Below, in pieces: positions 33,610 through 45,004 of a stretch of DNA of 64,000 nucleotides. The notes below the pieces were generated by a model. The model did not search any database. It worked only from the letters and a program-made list of their open reading frames with translations, and was not told the DNA's origin. The stretch is from positions 16,109,071 to 16,173,070 of the forward strand of contig ML677373.1 in assembly GCA_007922305.1 (NCBI GenBank). Direction: 5' to 3'. Within the stretch, counting starts at the first letter, position 1, and every line of letters begins with the position of its first letter. The position numbers and the translations under genes are program-made. This stretch comes from Dermatemys mawii (taxonomy: Eukaryota > Chordata > Testudines > Dermatemydidae).

Positions 33610-33785
33610 TACCAGTGTTAAGTTTTTGCATTTATATAGGAACTTTCATCAACCAGCTTCAAGGCACTTTACAAAGTTTAATTAAATTCAAGTGAGGGAA
33701 GGCTTGTGTCCTACCTCAGGAGGTGCTACACAAATTAATTAGTCCTTAGCTCTAACCATTGGATGACCCTTGCCTAAGGAAGACA
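33610..33785 (-). mobile_element. SINE fragment, MIR-like
   Basis: GCTTCAAGGCACTTTACAAA and, further right, TAGCTCTAACCATTGGATGA are the reverse complement of a SINE 3' body and tRNA head (A-box part). The middle is diverged. Confidence 0.6.
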
Positions 33786-34454
33786 AATTCCTCTTAAGAA
33801 TCTTGTGATTTTAGACAAAGTGTATCTAGAAATAATCAAGTAGTCTTAAAAGCAAGAGGAAAAAATCCAGCATCTCTCATGTTCTGGCACTAAATCTCAT
33901 TAATTGGAGTGAAACGATGTCTTCAACAGTCTTTCATATTTGGAATTTCAATGGTGCATCTAAATGTTTCATTTCAAGAAGGAGTAATTAATAAAATTTA
34001 TATGAAGTTTTGGTGAGATAATGGAGCACATACCAGAGTTAATGACAAAAAAAAATCTGGAACAGTGTCTAGATTTGTGTCTGAATGTTACAGTTGTTGA
34101 GATATTTTGATGGAAATCGTAAGTAATTCCCATCACTATTTCATTCTTCTAGTTTTGATTTCTTCGAGTTATGCCACAAGTTTCTTCAGGGGGATCCAAA
34201 AAGCTGAATTTATAAAGGAAATGTGCAATTTTATTGCCAAAAACAAAACTAGCATTGTGCACGTTAAGATAAGGGCAAACAAACCTCATGCTTCAGGGCA
34301 CAAAATGATTTGCCGCTGATCCCAAGAAAGATGTTGTTCTCCATGTAAAGCGTTGTACAGTTGGCTAGCTGTATTACTAAGGGGCTTGTTTATTCTTTTG
34401 CTGCTCTCTGAAGCAGCGTTTCAGGTTATGCTAGAGGCTGGATGCCAGGCATTA
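33786..34454. other. Non-coding, nothing recognised
   Basis: AT-rich, no recognisable elements. Confidence 0.45.
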
Positions 34455-34515
34455 TAATTTTACATAGCACCAAATGTTTGGGCTTCAAATTCCAAAGAGC
34501 TTACAATCTAAACAA
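34455..34515 (-). mobile_element. SINE tail fragment
   Basis: CATAGCACCAAATGTTTGGG and AAAGAGCTTACAATCTAA resemble the reverse of the old SINE 3' end. Confidence 0.45.
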
Positions 34516-34759
34516 CATGTGGATGAATGGTGGTGTGGGGATTCCCAAAATGCATGCAAGGATAATATGGGCCAGCCATCTTATGAAATTCTATACAGAG
34601 GCGTCTCATATTTGCTGTGTCATGAGTAGGTGGAGCTTGGGTTCTGGGTGGAGTTTACTGCTACACCCTTCAGCAGTCAGACCCCTGGAGAGCATTACAT
34701 CCAGTAGCGTTTGTTGAATTGGAATATACATAAAAGCACCTTACAAGGATGCTGTAGTT

Positions 34760-34808
34760 TCTGGAGACCTGGAGATCTCTGGAGACCTGGAGACCTCTGG
34801 AGATTTTG
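34760..34808. repeat. Small minisatellite, period 18
   Basis: About 2.7 copies of TCTGGAGACCTGGAGAYC. Isolated and short. Confidence 0.85.
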
Positions 34809-35002
34809 CTGACCTTACTTGGGCATAACTCCTGCTCCATTCAGTTGGAGTTGAGCCTGAATAAGGCCTGCAGGAATGGGCCCTGTGCCTCTAAAAACAG
34901 GATTTAAAAGCTCAGAGGTCATACCACGTCATCAGTTTTTGGCAGAACTTCCCACTGACTTTGAGAGGGTGTTCTGCTTACAAAGAGGTGACATGAGACG
35001 TG

Positions 35003-35086
35003 GCCAGATCCTCAGCTGGAGTTAATTGCTATAGCTCCATTGAGCTCAGTGAAGCTATGCCAGTTTTTGCTAGAGGAGGATCTGGC
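35003..35086. repeat. Old palindromic repeat (GCCAGATCCTC)
   Basis: The left half GCCAGATCCTCAGCTGGAGT with GCTATAGCTCCATTGA is matched in reverse by a right half reading GCCAGATCCTCCTCTAGC then GGCATAGCTTCACTGA, so the 84-bp unit can fold into one long imperfect hairpin. Elements of this sequence are scattered through sauropsid genomes. Confidence 0.75.
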
Positions 35087-35879
35087 TCCTAGTGTCAAAT
35101 CCTGAAGTCTGTGCTCAGCCAGAGTTCTGCCTGAATATAAGGACTGGGTTTGGCGTCCGGGCTTTCCTCCATAATTTATAAAGTAACAGAACTGCAGAAA
35201 GAGAAATAATGCCAAGGGAAATCCATTTTCCACCACAAATCACAGCCCCCTTGCTAATACAGCACACTTCAGGACAATCAAAACAGACATAAGCCACAAA
35301 GAAAAACTGAACTAGATTATTGTACTGATGCTGCCTGCTTTAACGTAGCTGCAGGTTACGGCCCGTATCATAACTCCACCAGCACGGTGTTCTAGGGGAG
35401 GGTGAAGGACTAGGGATCTCGCTATCACATTTGCACAGGAGCTAACCACCATCCTGCTACCTACACTTGCTGAGTGCAAGTGGAACCAAGTAGCAAGGCT
35501 GGTGGTGCCTAAAGCCCCAAAGACATATGACCACGAGTGTCGCGTATATGGCCTGGCCAGTCTCTCTATCACCCCATACCCATTCCAAAGAATTCTGGAT
35601 CTTTATGTAGCTGTGACAAGCAAAACAGGGAGTGTGTTTTTCCCACTGGTGCCCTAGAGGCGTCCTGCCTGTTTCTGGATAGTCACAGTGCTTCTAGCCA
35701 CTACGAATTAGCTACTGCACATTGGGTGAATTCACACAGCAACCATCCATCTGTAGCAGTCATAATTTAGCCTTTAACTTCAAGCAAAAACATGACATGA
35801 TATACAAGCAATTGTAAAAGTTGCCATTAGAAATGCATTTGCAGAAGTTATTCTGAATATAAAGAAAAAATAGGCAAAG
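35087..35879. other. Non-coding, moderately GC-rich block
   Basis: 35330-35570 is richer in GC and CpG than its surroundings, and frames are open on both strands (86-codon minus, 77-codon plus). I see no domain or splice signals. It may be an unrecognised repeat. Confidence 0.35.
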
Positions 35880-35972
35880 CCACCATGCATGACCTGTCTG
35901 GCTAACTGTTGGTAGGGGGTCAGACTATATAACCTGAGGCTCCCTTCTGGCCTTAGAGCCTGTGACTCTAAT
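35880..35972 (+). mobile_element. CR1 LINE 3' tail fragment
   Basis: GGTAGGGGGTCAGACTATAT then AACCTGAGGCTCCCTTCTGG and CCTTAGAGCCTGTGACTC, a diverged form of the CR1 3' tail. Confidence 0.65.
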
Positions 35973-36024
35973 AAAAATGAGGGGCTACAGACACATTTCA
36001 TAGACAAAACTAAAGATGGAGAAA

Positions 36025-36275
36025 GGCTGGTCTTTTGGTTAAGGCTCCGTCCTCAGCTGTCATTCCTGCAGCTGTTACAGACTAGCTTTGTCTGTGTCAA
36101 GTCATTTCTCTCTGCCTTAACTCCCCTCTGCAAAATGAAGATAATGATACTTCCTTTGTCTTGTCTATTTAGATTGTATAATCTTTGGGACAGGGACTGT
36201 GTCTTATTGTGAGTTTATATAACACTTGGTACTATGGGGCCCCAATATCAGTTGAAGTTTCCAAGTGCTGCCAAA
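36025..36275 (+). mobile_element. Old SINE, head to tail
   Basis: The diverged head TGGTCTTTTGGTTAAGGCTC and body CTCTGCAAAATGAAGATAAT lead into the tail GATTGTATAATCTTTGGGAC, GGGACTGTGTCTTATTGTG and TACTATGGGGCCCCAATATC. The tail matches in reverse those at 20040 and 61200, which supports a single family. Confidence 0.7.
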
Positions 36276-37319
36276 ATAATATTCATACTGCTTTCTAGAT
36301 TGAATTGATTAATCTGAGGATAACCCAAAATATTTTTTCCTGTTCAGAGTATAGGACTTTTTGTCCTTTCTCTTCTCCATTCCACATAGCTGACTATTAC
36401 ATTTTTCAGTCCTGTGATACCTACATGAGTAATTAGAAATGTCAGATGTCTTTACAGCCGTTGCTTGATAATCTCTGTTAATCTGCTAGTGGGGAAAGGT
36501 CTGTCTGTGGATCACTAACATTTCATTCAGGTGACACATGAAGAGTTCAATCGTTGGGTGTCTCAGGGTCTATCTGTCACAGTAATGATCAGCGATGTCA
36601 CACAGTAATTACAACCAACAACTTTTACGATTAAAAAAGCCCACCTTTCACTCTTGGGGGGTGCCTCCATCACTGTAATTTTGATAAGATCATTTTGTGA
36701 TACTGTCAAGGATTTCTCTTCCAGGAGAGTTTCTTATAGTTGGGTAACTCTTTAGGCAGCTGTAGATAACTAAATTTTTCCTTATCAGTCATTAGTCAGA
36801 ATATTTTATATACTAAACATCAGAGCCTATTGTCAGTCACGTTGGTCAAATCTGGAGTAACTCCATGAAAAGCCAGTAGATTAGTGATGTTACTCTGGAT
36901 TGATACCAGTGTAACCGAGAGCCGAATCTGTAAATGCAATAAATTAATGGAGTTCCTCTGGATTTATGCCCAAGCAAATGAGCAGAATCCCTCCTTAAGG
37001 ATTCTCTACTGATATAGAATGTGTGAGGGCATTTTGTAGCTAAGGGTTAATTTCCCTTATTCATTAAGGCTGTGTGGCGTCTGTTATATAATATGTAAGT
37101 GACAATTACCTCTACAACTCCACAGCTGTTTTAGATTCTATGGTGATAGACAACCAGAATAAATAAGGGCTAATTCTCTGTTGCCCTGCAGCTGTTTACA
37201 CTAGTACAAAATGGGGGCATAAGGTGATGGTTCTGATTTGGTAGCATTTTACACCACAGATGACTGCACAAAGATGGAGAATCTGATCCAGAGTAGTTGG
37301 GGAGCAAGGATAGTCAATG
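36276..37319. other. Non-coding; old repeat fragment
   Basis: 36850-36990 (CTGGATTGATACCAGTGTAA, CCGAGAGCCGAATCTG) resembles an old sauropsid repeat. Nothing else. Confidence 0.4.
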
Positions 37320-37640
37320 ACTTCACCACAAGACTGGAATTTAGGAGATGTGGGTTTATTCCTGGTTCTGTCACAGATTTCTGATGTGACCTTGGGAAAA
37401 TCACTTAGACCCTGAATTGCATTTAGATATCTAACTTACACTGAAATTAACAGGAGTTAGGCACTTAATTCTCTTTAAAAATCTGGCTCTTAATCTATCT
37501 GTGCCTCAGTTCCCAGTCCATAAAATGTGAATAGCTCCCCTACTTACAGTACTGTTATGAGAAAAAATATAATTAATGCTAATGAGGCACTGAGGTACTC
37601 TGGTGATGGGAGGCCATATAAGTATATAGTTAGATGTATA
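37320..37640 (+). mobile_element. MIR/CORE-like SINE, interrupted
   Basis: 37330-37410 carries TGGGTTTATTCCTGGTTCTG and TGACCTTGGGAAAATCACTT; 37497-37635 resumes with CTGTGCCTCAGTTCCCAGTC, CATAAAATGTGAATAGC, GGTACTCTGGTGATGGGAGG and CCATATAAGTAT. About 85 bp of another old repeat (GAATTGCATTTAGATATC, GGAGTTAGGCACTTAATTC) separates the halves. Confidence 0.75.
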
Positions 37641-37681
37641 GGAAGACAAGGTCCCCACTCCAAGGAACTTACAGTTTAAAT

Positions 37682-37896
37682 CAGGGGTGGAAGTAACATA
37701 AAGGACTTACTGGTCCAGAGTCTTGGGGAGAGAGAGGGGCTCAACTAGAAGAGGTGGGGCCTCTACTGGAAGAGGCAGGATCTTTAAATCCATGGACCCT
37801 TTAAATCAAGATTTAAAGTGCTCAGGGCTAGGGCTGTGCCACCAACCCGTATAACTCACCACCATACAGGGGGGTACCGGCTTACTTTCACCTCTG
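37682..37896 (+). mobile_element. hAT-type MITE with 8-bp TSD
   Basis: Left end CAGGGGTGGAAGTAAC; right end in reverse CAGAGGTGAAAGTAAG. Flanks are GTTTAAAT (37674-37681) and GCTTAAAT (37897-37904), one mismatch. The interior contains GGGGTACCGGCTTAC. Same family as 29571-29874 but shorter, with an internal deletion relative to it. Confidence 0.88.
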
Positions 37897-37904
37897 GCTT
37901 AAAT

Positions 37905-39335
37905 TAGACATGTTGTGCACAAAGGGGAAGCGTTCAGATGCTACAGTGAGGAAGGACCATATAAATAGGAAGATAGATAGAACACCGGTGAGTATTGCCC
38001 TGAAAATCAATAAACAATTATAAAAAAGCTCCCACATTTAAAATCCTATCATGAGCCTGGCATGGCAGCGGCAGTATTTGAAGGGGGACAAGTGTTTTCC
38101 TGAGTGTAGTAACTGACACTAGCAGTTTGCAACTGCAAATGAAAAATGGATAAACTCATCTGAATGACCAAACCTGGCACCAGCTGTTTCTTTATTAGCT
38201 AACATGCATGTAAGATTTTATGGACAGAGATCAAAGTGTATTCATTTTCCAAATGTAGTATGTAATAAGATTAATGCCAAGTATGTTGTTTATTGCACCT
38301 CCAAGTAGTATCTTATAAAGAGAGGAAAAGGAAAATTTACTTTTAATTTCTTCCTTTATATTGAATTAAATCTTGTGCTTTCAAATTACGCATCTGAAAT
38401 TACCAACAATTTGGACTTGTGCGGTTTCCAGTAAAATGTGCTAATACTGAATTATGTTGTTTGTGCTGTTTCAGATGAATTAATACATCAAGCCCATCTG
38501 ACTCCATTTATTACCTCCTTAAGGGTATAGATCATTTTGATTTGGATGCAGATTTACATTCTTTATATGTAGCAGTAAAATTGTTGGCAAAACTTCTCAG
38601 ATCTTTCCCATAAATTTGTATCTTTCTGAGCCATTAATGTCAAATGGAAGGTATTGCTATAGATCTCTTCAAATAAAAATTCCTGCTAAATTAAATACCT
38701 GCTAGCAGAATCTACTGTGAAAGTTAGTTCCACATACATTGTTAAGATAGTGGTGTGTTATTCCTGAGAATATTTTTATCCACTGTATTGTGGGACCTTC
38801 AGTATATAGGTTACAAAAATATTTGTTCTTTAATAATTGGACCAAAAATTTAGTGATCTTACTCTGATTACTCTAATTGGTGTTGCAATTTAAACTTCAG
38901 AGAGGGTAGAGAAATATATGAAGTGGCATTTTAAACACTGGCTAAATCCCACTGTGCGTGTCTAATTGGAAGTATAGAGGTGTTATGAAGTTGACCTATA
39001 TATTGACAATGGCCATGAATGTGTCCTAAACTAAATTCAAGCAATGCCGCTGAACATGATCCCATTGAAGTGATTAGCAAAAGCCTTATTGACTTGAATA
39101 AGCAGGAGTGGGTCATTAAGATGATGATGATTTAAGTCTTGATTATGTCTCAGACATTATTGGACGTTAGGTTTTCAGGTGTTCAATATTAATGTTGTGA
39201 GGGTTAGGTGATGAGTGTTTCTAACTCTGACACATTTTAAAGCGTGGATGCATTGCTGTTAGTGAGATGAATGAGATGTATAGAAAAATATTACTTTTAT
39301 TGATATTATATATTAAAATTACATATATAATCTAT
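37905..39335. other. Non-coding, nothing recognised
   Basis: AT-rich. 38935-39115 includes an old CCCATTGAAGTGATTAGC-type repeat fragment. Confidence 0.4.
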
Positions 39336-39359
39336 AAAATATGGACATGTCCATATTTT
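39336..39359. repeat. Perfect 24-nt palindrome
   Basis: The half-site AAAATATGGACA is followed immediately by its exact reverse complement, with no spacer. It lies in a very AT-rich setting (TATATAATCTATAAAATATG). Confidence 0.95.
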
Positions 39360-40366
39360 GCTTGGTTCCATCAGTGCAATGCAGTTGATTACCACTGAGT
39401 GGCAACCATCTAACTCAGAGTGGGATGTTGCCCTATAGTTCTAAAACACTTTCAGATCTGGAGCCAGTACTTCAGCGCTTATGCAATCTTGTTTCCAAGG
39501 TGCCCACCATGATATACTTATCTAGAGAAAAATCTTCTGGATCTCTATCCTGGTTCTGGAAAGGTAGATAGCACCCTTAAAGGGGCAAAAATAGAGTTAT
39601 GGGAAGAAGGAGGTACTTAAAATATTTCAGTACTTCATAAATGCATCAGGTATATCTAGGCTTAGCAGAATTCATTATTTTTTGAAAGATAATATAGATG
39701 GGTACTTTTAAATATTTGTTTAGTTTGTTATTCTTTTAAATTTTCACAGTTGCACAAAATCATGAGATTTAAGCTTCTTTTTAAAAAATTTTATATGATT
39801 AAATTTTCATAGCTGTGGAGTATTACAGCAGAAGCCAAATGGGGTGGAGGAGCATCAGACAATAATTATTTAGTGATAGCAGACACTGAGATTCAAAGAG
39901 GTAAAGCTTTTTAATCAGTAAAACACAAATTCTCAACATCACGTCAAAATATGCTAAGTAAATATCCTTTTATCAAACTTCAATACGTTTTCAAGCAGCA
40001 TTTTTTTCTTTCTTTTACGTCTCTGTAAATTTCAAGTATCATTGGAAATATTTTCTTCATTGTTTTCTGTGTAGAGTGAAATTTATGTTTACCATCATTT
40101 ACAGATAAAAATCTAATCCTTCCCAACCTAGTTATATGCAGTGGTTAGAATGTGAGGTCAGATAAGGGGGCAACAGCAGCAAAATAGAACTAAGCATTGC
40201 ATGAGCAATGCATTGTTTGTCTTTATTAGCTGAAGTTGTGAAACATGTAACCACTACTGTGGAAACTGGGTAGGCAACAGGGGAAAAGTGACAAGGATCA
40301 CAATCATTTGAATGATGGTATAAAGAAAGATCTAAAACTCCTTCTAAATTATTCCACTCACCCCCT
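39360..40366. other. Non-coding, nothing recognised
   Basis: AT-rich, no elements recognised. Confidence 0.45.
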
Positions 40367-40386
40367 CCACACACACACACACACAG
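40367..40386. repeat. (CA)n microsatellite
   Basis: About nine CA units. Confidence 0.9.
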
Positions 40387-40887
40387 ACTGTAATAGAATC
40401 AGAAATTCTGTGATACACCAAAATGGCAATCTCTAGCCCTGCATGACTTCATGGGGTGGTTGCACTGTCCCAAAGAGTGCATGCTGAGAACTGAATTTAC
40501 GAGCTAGTGCACAAGCTAAAACTTTATTGGCTTTCAGTTTAAATTGAAGCCCTTAAATGAGCTGACCTGGGTCTCTCATTGATTGGAAGAGTGGTTCCTA
40601 TGAAAAGAGAAAATGAGTGGAAGTTGCAAGTGAAAATTCATTGGTCACTTCGTTTTTTAAAAACAGTTGCAGCTGCTCTGGCCTCCTAAACTAGGGATTG
40701 TGGGTTCAAGTACTGTTTGGGATAGAAAAATCCCATCTACAGGGGTGAGCATATACAAATCTGAATAAATGGAGTAAATTGTTGTCTTTTCATGTTTGTA
40801 TATATTACCATTTTTTAAAATGTCTTCAAATATTATAATTTAGACTGACTCAGCCGCATTGCACTACGACAAACTGCATTGTAAATT
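40387..40887. other. Non-coding, nothing recognised
   Basis: No repeat or exon supported. Confidence 0.4.
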
Positions 40888-41205
40888 AGGCCTAGTCTAC
40901 ACTGCGGTGGAGAAGGAGGGGGAAGGAGAGGAAGTGAGCTAAGTCGGTCTAAGTTACACTGCTTCAGCTATGAAAATAGCATAGCTGAAGTCGACGTATT
41001 TAGAGCTACTTGCCACAGTGTCTTCACTGTGGTAAGTTGACTGCTGACACTCCCCTGTCAACTCTGCCTATGCTTCTCACTCTGGTGGAGTACTGGAGTC
41101 GACAGGGGAACACTCAGCGGTCGATTTATCGCGTCTTCGTTAAATACCCCTCCATCCTCCCCAACCTCCACTGGATCGATTGCTCTGGAGGTTCGTCTCA
41201 TAAGG
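40888..41205 (+). mobile_element. Long-TIR MITE (GTCTACAC family)
   Basis: Begins GGCCTAGTCTACACTGCGGT and contains GCATAGCTGAAGTCGACG, GTCTTCACTGTGGTAAG, GAGTCGACAGGGGAACAC and GGTCGATTTATCGCGTC. These are the same ordered blocks as 7095-7391, but the right end is diverged. Confidence 0.75.
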
Positions 41206-41810
41206 CCAGACCCTTACCTCAGAAATGGTACTGAAATCAGCTTTTGGTTTCCAACTGAAATCAGTGGAGTCACTCTGGATTTTCACTTGTATGCATTGGA
41301 AAATTAATCATATTAGAATATCTGTCAACTAACACAGTGTTAAACACTGTGCGTCAAGGACTGTTGTCATGACTTTAAACACAACAGACTTGAAGTGCCA
41401 AGTCAAATATCCATACTAGCACATGTTTGAACATCATGTACTTTTCCAGCATAGACAAGTCTCAGCTATACCTGTGATCAGTATCTGGCTCAACAGGTTG
41501 GTCCCTTAAAAGGAGAGTAATATCTAGTGCAACTCCAGAGCCTAAAAGACATTGATTTGTCAGAGGGGGAAATCTGTCAAGTCATCTTTTGCAAAAACAG
41601 CATTCTCCCTGCTGACTACTTACCTGAGCTTTATCTAGCCTGGTTTATGCTATCTTTAGTGATGGAGCATATATAGCTTATCTCAGAAGAATTAAAATGG
41701 CTTCTTATATTTGATCTTTTAAGGTTAGACTGCTGGTTTATTATGCAGTCTTCAATACTTCATGAGAAACTATCCTTATTTTAGCTATTCAGAGTTTTGT
41801 ATTTTATGTT
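41206..41810. other. Non-coding, nothing recognised
   Basis: No element recognised. A 19-nt palindrome (CACAGTGTT-A-AACACTGTG) lies near 41333-41352. Confidence 0.4.
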
Positions 41811-41882
41811 CTGTTGTGGCTTCCTCCCCTCCCCCATTTCGAAGGAACAGTAATCCACACCGAGTAGAGTCAAGCACAGGAG

Positions 41883-41888
41883 TTTATT
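41883..41888 (-). terminator. LTR poly(A) signal AATAAA
   Basis: The minus strand reads GTGTAATAAACTCC, roughly 75 nt downstream of the TATA box and about 70 nt before the LTR end. Confidence 0.75.
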
Positions 41889-41960
41889 ACACACAGTGCT
41901 GGCAGAGAGTCAATTTGCTTATCAGGCTCAGAGACACTGCAGAACTGTTGATTACAATAG

Positions 41961-41981
41961 ATTATATAGGGAGCTCATTGG
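41961..41981 (-). promoter_or_regulatory. LTR core promoter (CCAAT + TATA)
   Basis: On the minus strand GCCCAATGAGCTC precedes CCTATATAATC by a few bases. Transcription would start about 25-30 nt further left. The only use expected is LTR-driven transcription leftward. Confidence 0.7.
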
Positions 41982-42743
41982 GCGAACAGAAGCAATGGGA
42001 ATGGCTTTTCCCAATCCCCTGGATAGGTTCTAGCAGCAAGACAAGATAAGCACAATAAGTCAATGGTCTAAAAGATTACATAATGGCTCCGCCCATAGCC
42101 CAAATTAACATATTACTGACACACAGGTAATTACCCTCAAACAATGTCTATTAAAGTGTATAGGTTAAATCCTAATTTGGGGGTCCAGGAGTATGAGGTA
42201 GTAACTCTCCCAGTTGACCAACAGGTACATTCCTGGAGATTTAAAGTAAAAAGCGGTCATTAGAACTTAACAATAACAATTGTTAATAAGTTTACCCTTG
42301 CATTTCTGTGGGCTAGGATTAGCATACCTCTGTGAAGGGAGGGTGTCATAACTCATGTCAATCATATTAGGCTTCTCCCCAAACTCTGTCTGGGATCTGA
42401 TGGGTATCGTACCACTATCTCCTTCCTGTATTAGGGAGTTAACTTTGAAGCCTTTCTCAGCGCTTCATGTGTCTATAACTCACAATAAGGACGCCCTATT
42501 ACATTCGGAGTTATGCTGACTTTACTCACTGACTTGAAATGCACAAGGTTATCTGTTTACCCCAGCTTTCTCTTAGCCTTGTATTGTTCTCTGATAGCTG
42601 GCCATCATGCCCTGGCCAAGCTGTGGACTCCGGGCCTATATGGAAAGTTCTTAGCAGAAACTGCAGTTAAGATCTTACATCCACAGCAAATGGATTTTGG
42701 CCCTTTGTTAGTATACTTTATATTTATCTTGTTTATTCACTGT

Positions 42744-43029
42744 TGCCTTTTTAATCCTAGAATTGAAAATAAGACCTTGGTCTCTCTCTTTGTAATATCT
42801 TAATTTTTATTTTTGCAATAAATACATGCTCCAGGAATCAATTTCTTTTTAAAGCAGGTTATTTTATATTCCAAATATGTACACCCAATATAAAAACTAA
42901 TGATGCTAACATTGTGTTTATTATGACACAGTAAATCTCGAATATCTGTGTTGCATTCAGATTTGTACATGGGCCTTGATTGAATTCAAGGCTCTAATGA
43001 AATCATAAACCACAAAAGGAAGTGAGCAG
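42744..43029. other. Non-coding, nothing recognised
   Basis: AT-rich with no recognised element. Confidence 0.4.
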
Positions 43030-43220
43030 AGGCAGGAAGCCAAGACTCCTGAGTTCTTCTAATGACTTGCTGGGTGATGCTGGGAAGGTCACTTAACTTC
43101 TTCGTACCTTGGTTTCCCAATCAGTGAAATGGAGTCAGCAAATATTTACCTACCTCACAGAGCTTTGTAAAATCTTTAAAATCCTGTGATGGAAGATACT
43201 GTGCAGGTGCAAGATATTAA
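43030..43220 (+). mobile_element. MIR/CORE-like SINE, head missing
   Basis: GGCAGGAAGCCAAGACTCCT, GATGCTGGGAAGGTCACTTA, CTTGGTTTCCCAATCAGTG and AAATGGAGTC, in SINE order. Confidence 0.7.
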
Positions 43221-44764
43221 TACAAGGAGGGCAGGGAACAGTTTTGATTAGTTGCAACATTTTGATTTAGTTTCAATATCCTGTCCAGATTCTAATTTAT
43301 CATTGATTAATACCTGTCAGTGTTATATGGCATAGCTCCATATATTGGGGGGAGGGGGCACTTTGCCACCTTTATAATTCATGACATTTGGATCTGTTCC
43401 AATAAATAAGAGACCCACATTTGTATGGTTTTGCGGCTTAAGGCCAGTTCAGTTAATATACGTCTTCGCGCTTGTCAGTCCCTATCTGAGCTTCACTCAG
43501 AATCTGAAGGTGTTGAGTAGAAAGGGTCATTTTTAATTGATGGACACTAAGTAATTTTATTTTAAAAATTGCTAATATTGTTTAGTGTAGAGAAACAAGA
43601 ATTAGGCTACCAAATGCCATCTCTTACTGATGATTCAGTGACTCCCACTGTTTTAATCACAGGGGGTCTTTTACATCTCTTAGGCGATGCCATAGTGGAA
43701 GCTAAGAAAAATAATCACAGCCATGGCTATTTTATTGTCAAATAAAGGAAGAGAGACTGTTAAACAAAACACAAATAACAGAACACGATTGGTTGCTTCC
43801 ATTACAATCTCTCCGCTGTGCCTTTCTGTGGGACACTTTGAATAAAGATTACACCTTTGTGAGTAGACCCACCTTCAATGGGGCTTTTTTTTTTTCTTAG
43901 TAAGTTGAAACCAAGGTCTTATTTCCCAATATTATGATGAGTCCAGTTTTTGCATCTCATTGATTCTTAGCTGTTTGTAGATGGACAAAATAATTTTGGT
44001 TATCATTAACCAGACAGTTTATAGATGGGCAGGGCAAGAAATCCTAAGTCCCATGAAATCATAGAAAATACTTAAATCAGTTATTTAGCAAATGCCTTTT
44101 AAGGAACTGTCTTGACATAGGCCCTTTAACAAATATTAAGAATCTTAACTCCAGCTAAATCCCACTATTTTTTTTGTTTACCAGTGTTTATCCCCTGTTT
44201 CCTTTCGAGGAATGCGTGGTCTAACCTTCTGGTGGTTAACAGGAGAAACTGTTAATATTATTAATTGCAACACTATTTCCATATCCCGGTAAAATCATTA
44301 CAAGAATTTTTAAATCTAATCCCTTGGCACAATCTTAGTTAACTTCCCTTCACTAATCCTTGCTGACATCTTGAGGAGGTTTTCTTGGGCTTGGTTTATT
44401 CCTGAGTCTTCTCCATTCTTAGTTGTCTGTGGCAGCTTGCTTACAGAGATGGATAGGATGCATTGAGACCTGTGTGTTGGAGCAGAGCAGCAGAGAATGA
44501 GAGTGAGCAGTGCTCACGTCAGAGTTTTATACTCTGAGTTGATGTATAGTGGGGGTGCTGAGAGCCATTGAGCCCAACTGTAAACCCTTTATGTAATGGA
44601 AATCACTTCAAGCCAGGGGGTGTGGCAGTACCCCTAGTGCCAGCACTTATATTTATACCCTTCTCCTTCCTATTTTTATTAAATTATAGAAACATATGCC
44701 TATTCCAGGCTTGTTTATATTCAAATTATCGGCTATCATCCTTTCATTGGCACCATACCTTTGG
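43221..44764. other. Non-coding, nothing recognised
   Basis: AT-rich sequence without recognised repeats or exons. Confidence 0.45.
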
Positions 44765-45004
44765 AGGTTGGTTCTTGACCTTGTGAACCGCCTGAAGCCC
44801 TTGCCATTAGGGGCCCACAAAGCTAAGTGGCTTTGGCTTCAGGCCCAGGTGACAGGGCCCGGGGCCCAGGCTTCAGCCCCTCATGGCAGGACTGCGGCTT
44901 TCTGCCCTGGGCCTCAGCAAATCTAATACTGGCCCTGCTTGGCAGACCCCTGAAACCTGCTCACAAGCCCCCAAGGGGCCCTGACCCCTGGTTGAGAACC
45001 ACTG
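44765..45004 (+). mobile_element. hAT-like element
   Basis: The right end in reverse reads CAGTGGTTCTCAACCAGGGG; the left end GGTTGGTTCTTGACCTTGTG is a diverged copy of the same terminus. The GC-rich interior includes GGGCCCGGGGCCCAGGC. The 8-bp duplication is not clear. Frames of 72-76 codons here are accidental. Confidence 0.7.

Larger units (their letters stand above)
41815..42739 (-). mobile_element. Retroviral-type solo LTR
   Basis: Read on the minus strand, this begins TGAATAAAC, ends GGAAGCCACA, and carries a CCAAT box (41977-41981), a TATA box CCTATATAAT (41961-41970) and AATAAA (41883-41888) in the right order and spacing for U3-R-U5. It is flanked by CTGT at 41811-41814 and 42740-42743. 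No gag, pol or env sequence adjoins, so it is probably a solo LTR left by recombination of an endogenous retrovirus. The 3' side is certain from the promoter and poly(A) signals. The U3 outer end depends on the short duplication and is less sure. A 4-bp duplication is usual for class I (gammaretrovirus-like) elements. Confidence 0.75.

Noticed and set aside
39301..39360. SRF CArG box at the palindrome
   Set aside because: CCATATTTTG lacks the final GG of the CArG consensus.
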